From: CAMBRQ01 sp945870325
GTDB taxonomy: Bacteria; Bacillota; Clostridia; Lachnospirales; Lachnospiraceae
Assembly (NCBI RefSeq): GCF_050313795.1
Contig: NZ_JBNPMC010000014.1
Location: 1-64,000, forward strand
DNA: 64,000 nucleotides
Direction of reading: 5' to 3'
Of this stretch, positions 62,475-64,000 are shown piece by piece. The position numbers were made by a program, and so were the translations under genes. Positions within the stretch are counted from its first letter, which is position 1. Each line of letters starts with the position of its first letter. The notes beneath the pieces were generated by a model. It saw only the letters and a program-made list of their open reading frames with translations, made no database searches and had not been told where the DNA came from.

Positions 62475-64000
62475 TTAGAAATGACATACAACCGGTGTTC
62501 CCGCTGATATCAAGTCATACAACTGTGCCGCAACACTCGGTGGCAGATTCACACAGCCGTGAGAACCATTCGTCTGATATCTGGAACCTCCGAATGATGA
62601 CTGCCAGTTCGCATCATGGAATCCAATACCTCCGTTAAATGGCATCCAATACTTAACCGGCGTCTCATATTCATAAGTTCCATCCGGCTTCTTAGTACCT
62701 CGTAACACCTGATCCTTCGCTTTATATGCCAAAGAATAGACTCCCTGTGGTGTCGCATTACCTCTATTCGGATTACCTGTTACAACTCCGGACTGCAGTA
62801 CAACCTGACCGTTCTGAATAAAATACATCTGCTGATTCGAAAGATCAACCTCAGCATATGTGCCTCCCACGTCATTGCCTTCATGGCTTGCAGCACGGCT
62901 TGAATAGTTCGGCTCTCTGGTTACAGTTTCTGCATTCTGGATGTTCGCAATCAACGCATTATACTCTGCCTCCTGATCAATTCGCCATCCATAACTTCCA
63001 CCTTCGATCGTAACCGCATTACCATTTGCCGATGTAAATGTTCTCGTCTTGCCCTTGGTATCATACTTCTCTGCCAGAGATGCCACATAGGCCCTGACAG
63101 CACCTTCATCAAAGGTAACATTCATATCTGCATCAACCTTCACCCATTGAGAGATGGCTGCCGCATCCACAACTTCGGTGTATGGATTAAAATCATAAGT
63201 AACATTCGCTCCCAGATAACTGTTCATCGCATCAGTTGCCGCAACTACTTCCTGAGAATCCGATACGAATCTAGGCAGTATATAACATCCGCTATCCAAC
63301 AGATTCAACTCCTGCTGGAATCCGTTAATTGCTTCTGCCACTTTCTTATTGAACACTTCTGTATTAATCTGCGTTCCTACAACTTCTGGCACGACTACAA
63401 ACTGACCATCCTGGAATTCCGGATGTGCATCTACAGAAGCCACCTGATTCTCTTCCTTCATACAATCAAGCTTCGCGATGATATCCGCAAGCGCCGCTTC
63501 AGCATATTTCACTCCTACTTCCGCTTCAATCTCCGGATGATCCCACAGTGATGTAATCCACAGGAAATTGTTCTGTTTCTTCACAAGTTTCTCCAACTGA
63601 TCGCCTTCTACATATTCCAAAGAAATGTCAGATCCATTGATCTTCTCCTGCCCTCCGTCAGATTCCTCCATCGTAAGAACATAATCAGCCACCTGCTGCT
63701 TCATATAATTCTCTACCTGGCTTACACTCTTAAGCGAGAAATCTGTATCATTAATCTTCGTATAAAACATAAAATGGCTATTGAAAAATACCGCCAATCC
63801 GACATATACAAGAAGCAGAACTCCCAAAACACTTCCTATTACAATCGCTGCTGTCTTCTTTCCCTTTCCGCCTTTTTTCCTTCTGCCTTTTCTTCCCTTA
63901 CGTTCATCCATATCTTCGTCTATCTCATCATCTGTCTCATCGTCTATCTCGTCGTCATACTCTTCCATGTCTTCATCCATGTCTTCATCCATCTCGTTTT
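62475..64000 (-). CDS. L,D-transpeptidase (YkuD) with peptidoglycan-binding domain; 5' end beyond the window
   Basis: At least 505 residues from the first visible ATG (63992), but the frame is open to the window edge and no ribosome-binding site precedes this ATG, so it may start earlier. The N-terminus is an acidic repeat-rich tail of Asp, Glu and Met residues, then a Lys/Arg-rich segment and a membrane helix (TAAIVIGSVLGVLLLVYVGLAVFF). Middle domains resemble peptidoglycan-binding PG_4 domains. The C-terminal YkuD domain has the substrate His in GGIGFHDANWQ and the catalytic Cys in SHGCVNLPP. It makes 3-3 cross-links or attaches proteins to peptidoglycan. Confidence 0.88.
   Translation of the reverse strand, partial: NEMDEDMDEDMEEYDDEIDDETDDEIDEDMDERKGRKGRRKKGGKGKKTAAIVIGSVLGVLLLVYVGLAVFFNSHFMFYTKINDTDFSLKSVSQVENYMKQQVADYVLTMEESDGGQEKINGSDISLEYVEGDQLEKLVKKQNNFLWITSLWDHPEIEAEVGVKYAEAALADIIAKLDCMKEENQVASVDAHPEFQDGQFVVVPEVVGTQINTEVFNKKVAEAINGFQQELNLLDSGCYILPRFVSDSQEVVAATDAMNSYLGANVTYDFNPYTEVVDAAAISQWVKVDADMNVTFDEGAVRAYVASLAEKYDTKGKTRTFTSANGNAVTIEGGSYGWRIDQEAEYNALIANIQNAETVTREPNYSSRAASHEGNDVGGTYAEVDLSNQQMYFIQNGQVVLQSGVVTGNPNRGNATPQGVYSLAYKAKDQVLRGTKKPDGTYEYETPVKYWMPFNGGIGFHDANWQSSFGGSRYQTNGSHGCVNLPPSVAAQLYDLISAGTPVVCHF

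Overview
The window looks like a chromosomal segment of a spore-forming, obligately anaerobic Bacillota, most likely a Lachnospiraceae relative. The evidence is a spoIVA sporulation gene, pyruvate formate-lyase with its activase, pyrBI, LrgA/LrgB and DegV proteins, an NFACT/RqcH protein, a type-A-like RNase P RNA and strong AGGAGG ribosome-binding sites. The assignment is inferred from gene content, not from a search. Nearly all of the window is core metabolism and housekeeping. No phage, integrase, transposase gene, CRISPR array, rRNA or tRNA was seen.

Layout. 1-3.9 kb: the 5' part of a ComEC-type metallo-hydrolase gene, then a plus-strand operon of two esterase-fold proteins and an ATP-grasp ligase. 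4-12.2 kb (minus): a CMP-kinase-like protein with a permease, DegV, a two-component system, the GGGtGRT/NifU-like pair, and a GNAT-membrane-DUF3298 fusion. 12.2-17.3 kb (minus): yicC-gmk-rpoZ-rimO-pgsA-cinA. 17.4-19.1 kb: rqcH, divergent from yicC through overlapping promoters. 19.2-23.0 kb (minus): pheA, an AAA+ protein and a MATE exporter. 23.1-25.5 kb (plus): a small membrane protein, a nitroreductase and pyrB-pyrI. 25.5-25.86 kb: structured repeat E1. 25.86-26.23 kb: rnpB. 26.3-30.4 kb (minus): rnhA, an MBL protein, a MoaB/Mog-like protein, lrgAB and an iron alcohol dehydrogenase. 30.6-36.8 kb (minus): spoIVA, a DUF2935 helical-bundle protein and a 1252-residue six-domain multicopper oxidase. 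37.0-42.4 kb: a LysR regulator, then DUF512-der-plsY-gpsA. 42.5-43.7 kb: prs. 43.8-50.7 kb (minus): leuB-ilvD-ilvB-serC-serA. 50.9-54.8 kb (minus): YibE/F pair-udp-deoC-cdd. 55-56.4 kb: a small protein and an M23 peptidase. 56.4-57.4 kb: a gene-free kilobase with structured repeats E2 and E3. 57.4-64 kb (minus): pflB-pflA, then an L,D-transpeptidase, tgt and yajC.

Two things stand out. First, three intergenic elements of about 300 nt (E1, E2, E3) share one nested fold. Each has a long outer stem, an asymmetric internal loop with conserved sequence, a middle stem, a 12-bp hairpin with a YACCA loop, and a second bipartite hairpin. Most stem sequences differ between copies yet remain paired, which is the covariation expected when structure is selected. 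Second, a six-domain multicopper oxidase with complete copper-ligand motifs in circularly permuted order sits behind a metal-ligand-rich helical-bundle protein and spoIVA. This suggests a sporulation-linked metal or oxygen chemistry module in an anaerobe.

Metabolically, the serine and branched-chain amino acid genes form one unidirectional block. The nucleoside-salvage genes (udp, deoC, cdd) share a strand with a YibE/F membrane pair. gpsA, plsY and pgsA supply phospholipid precursors.
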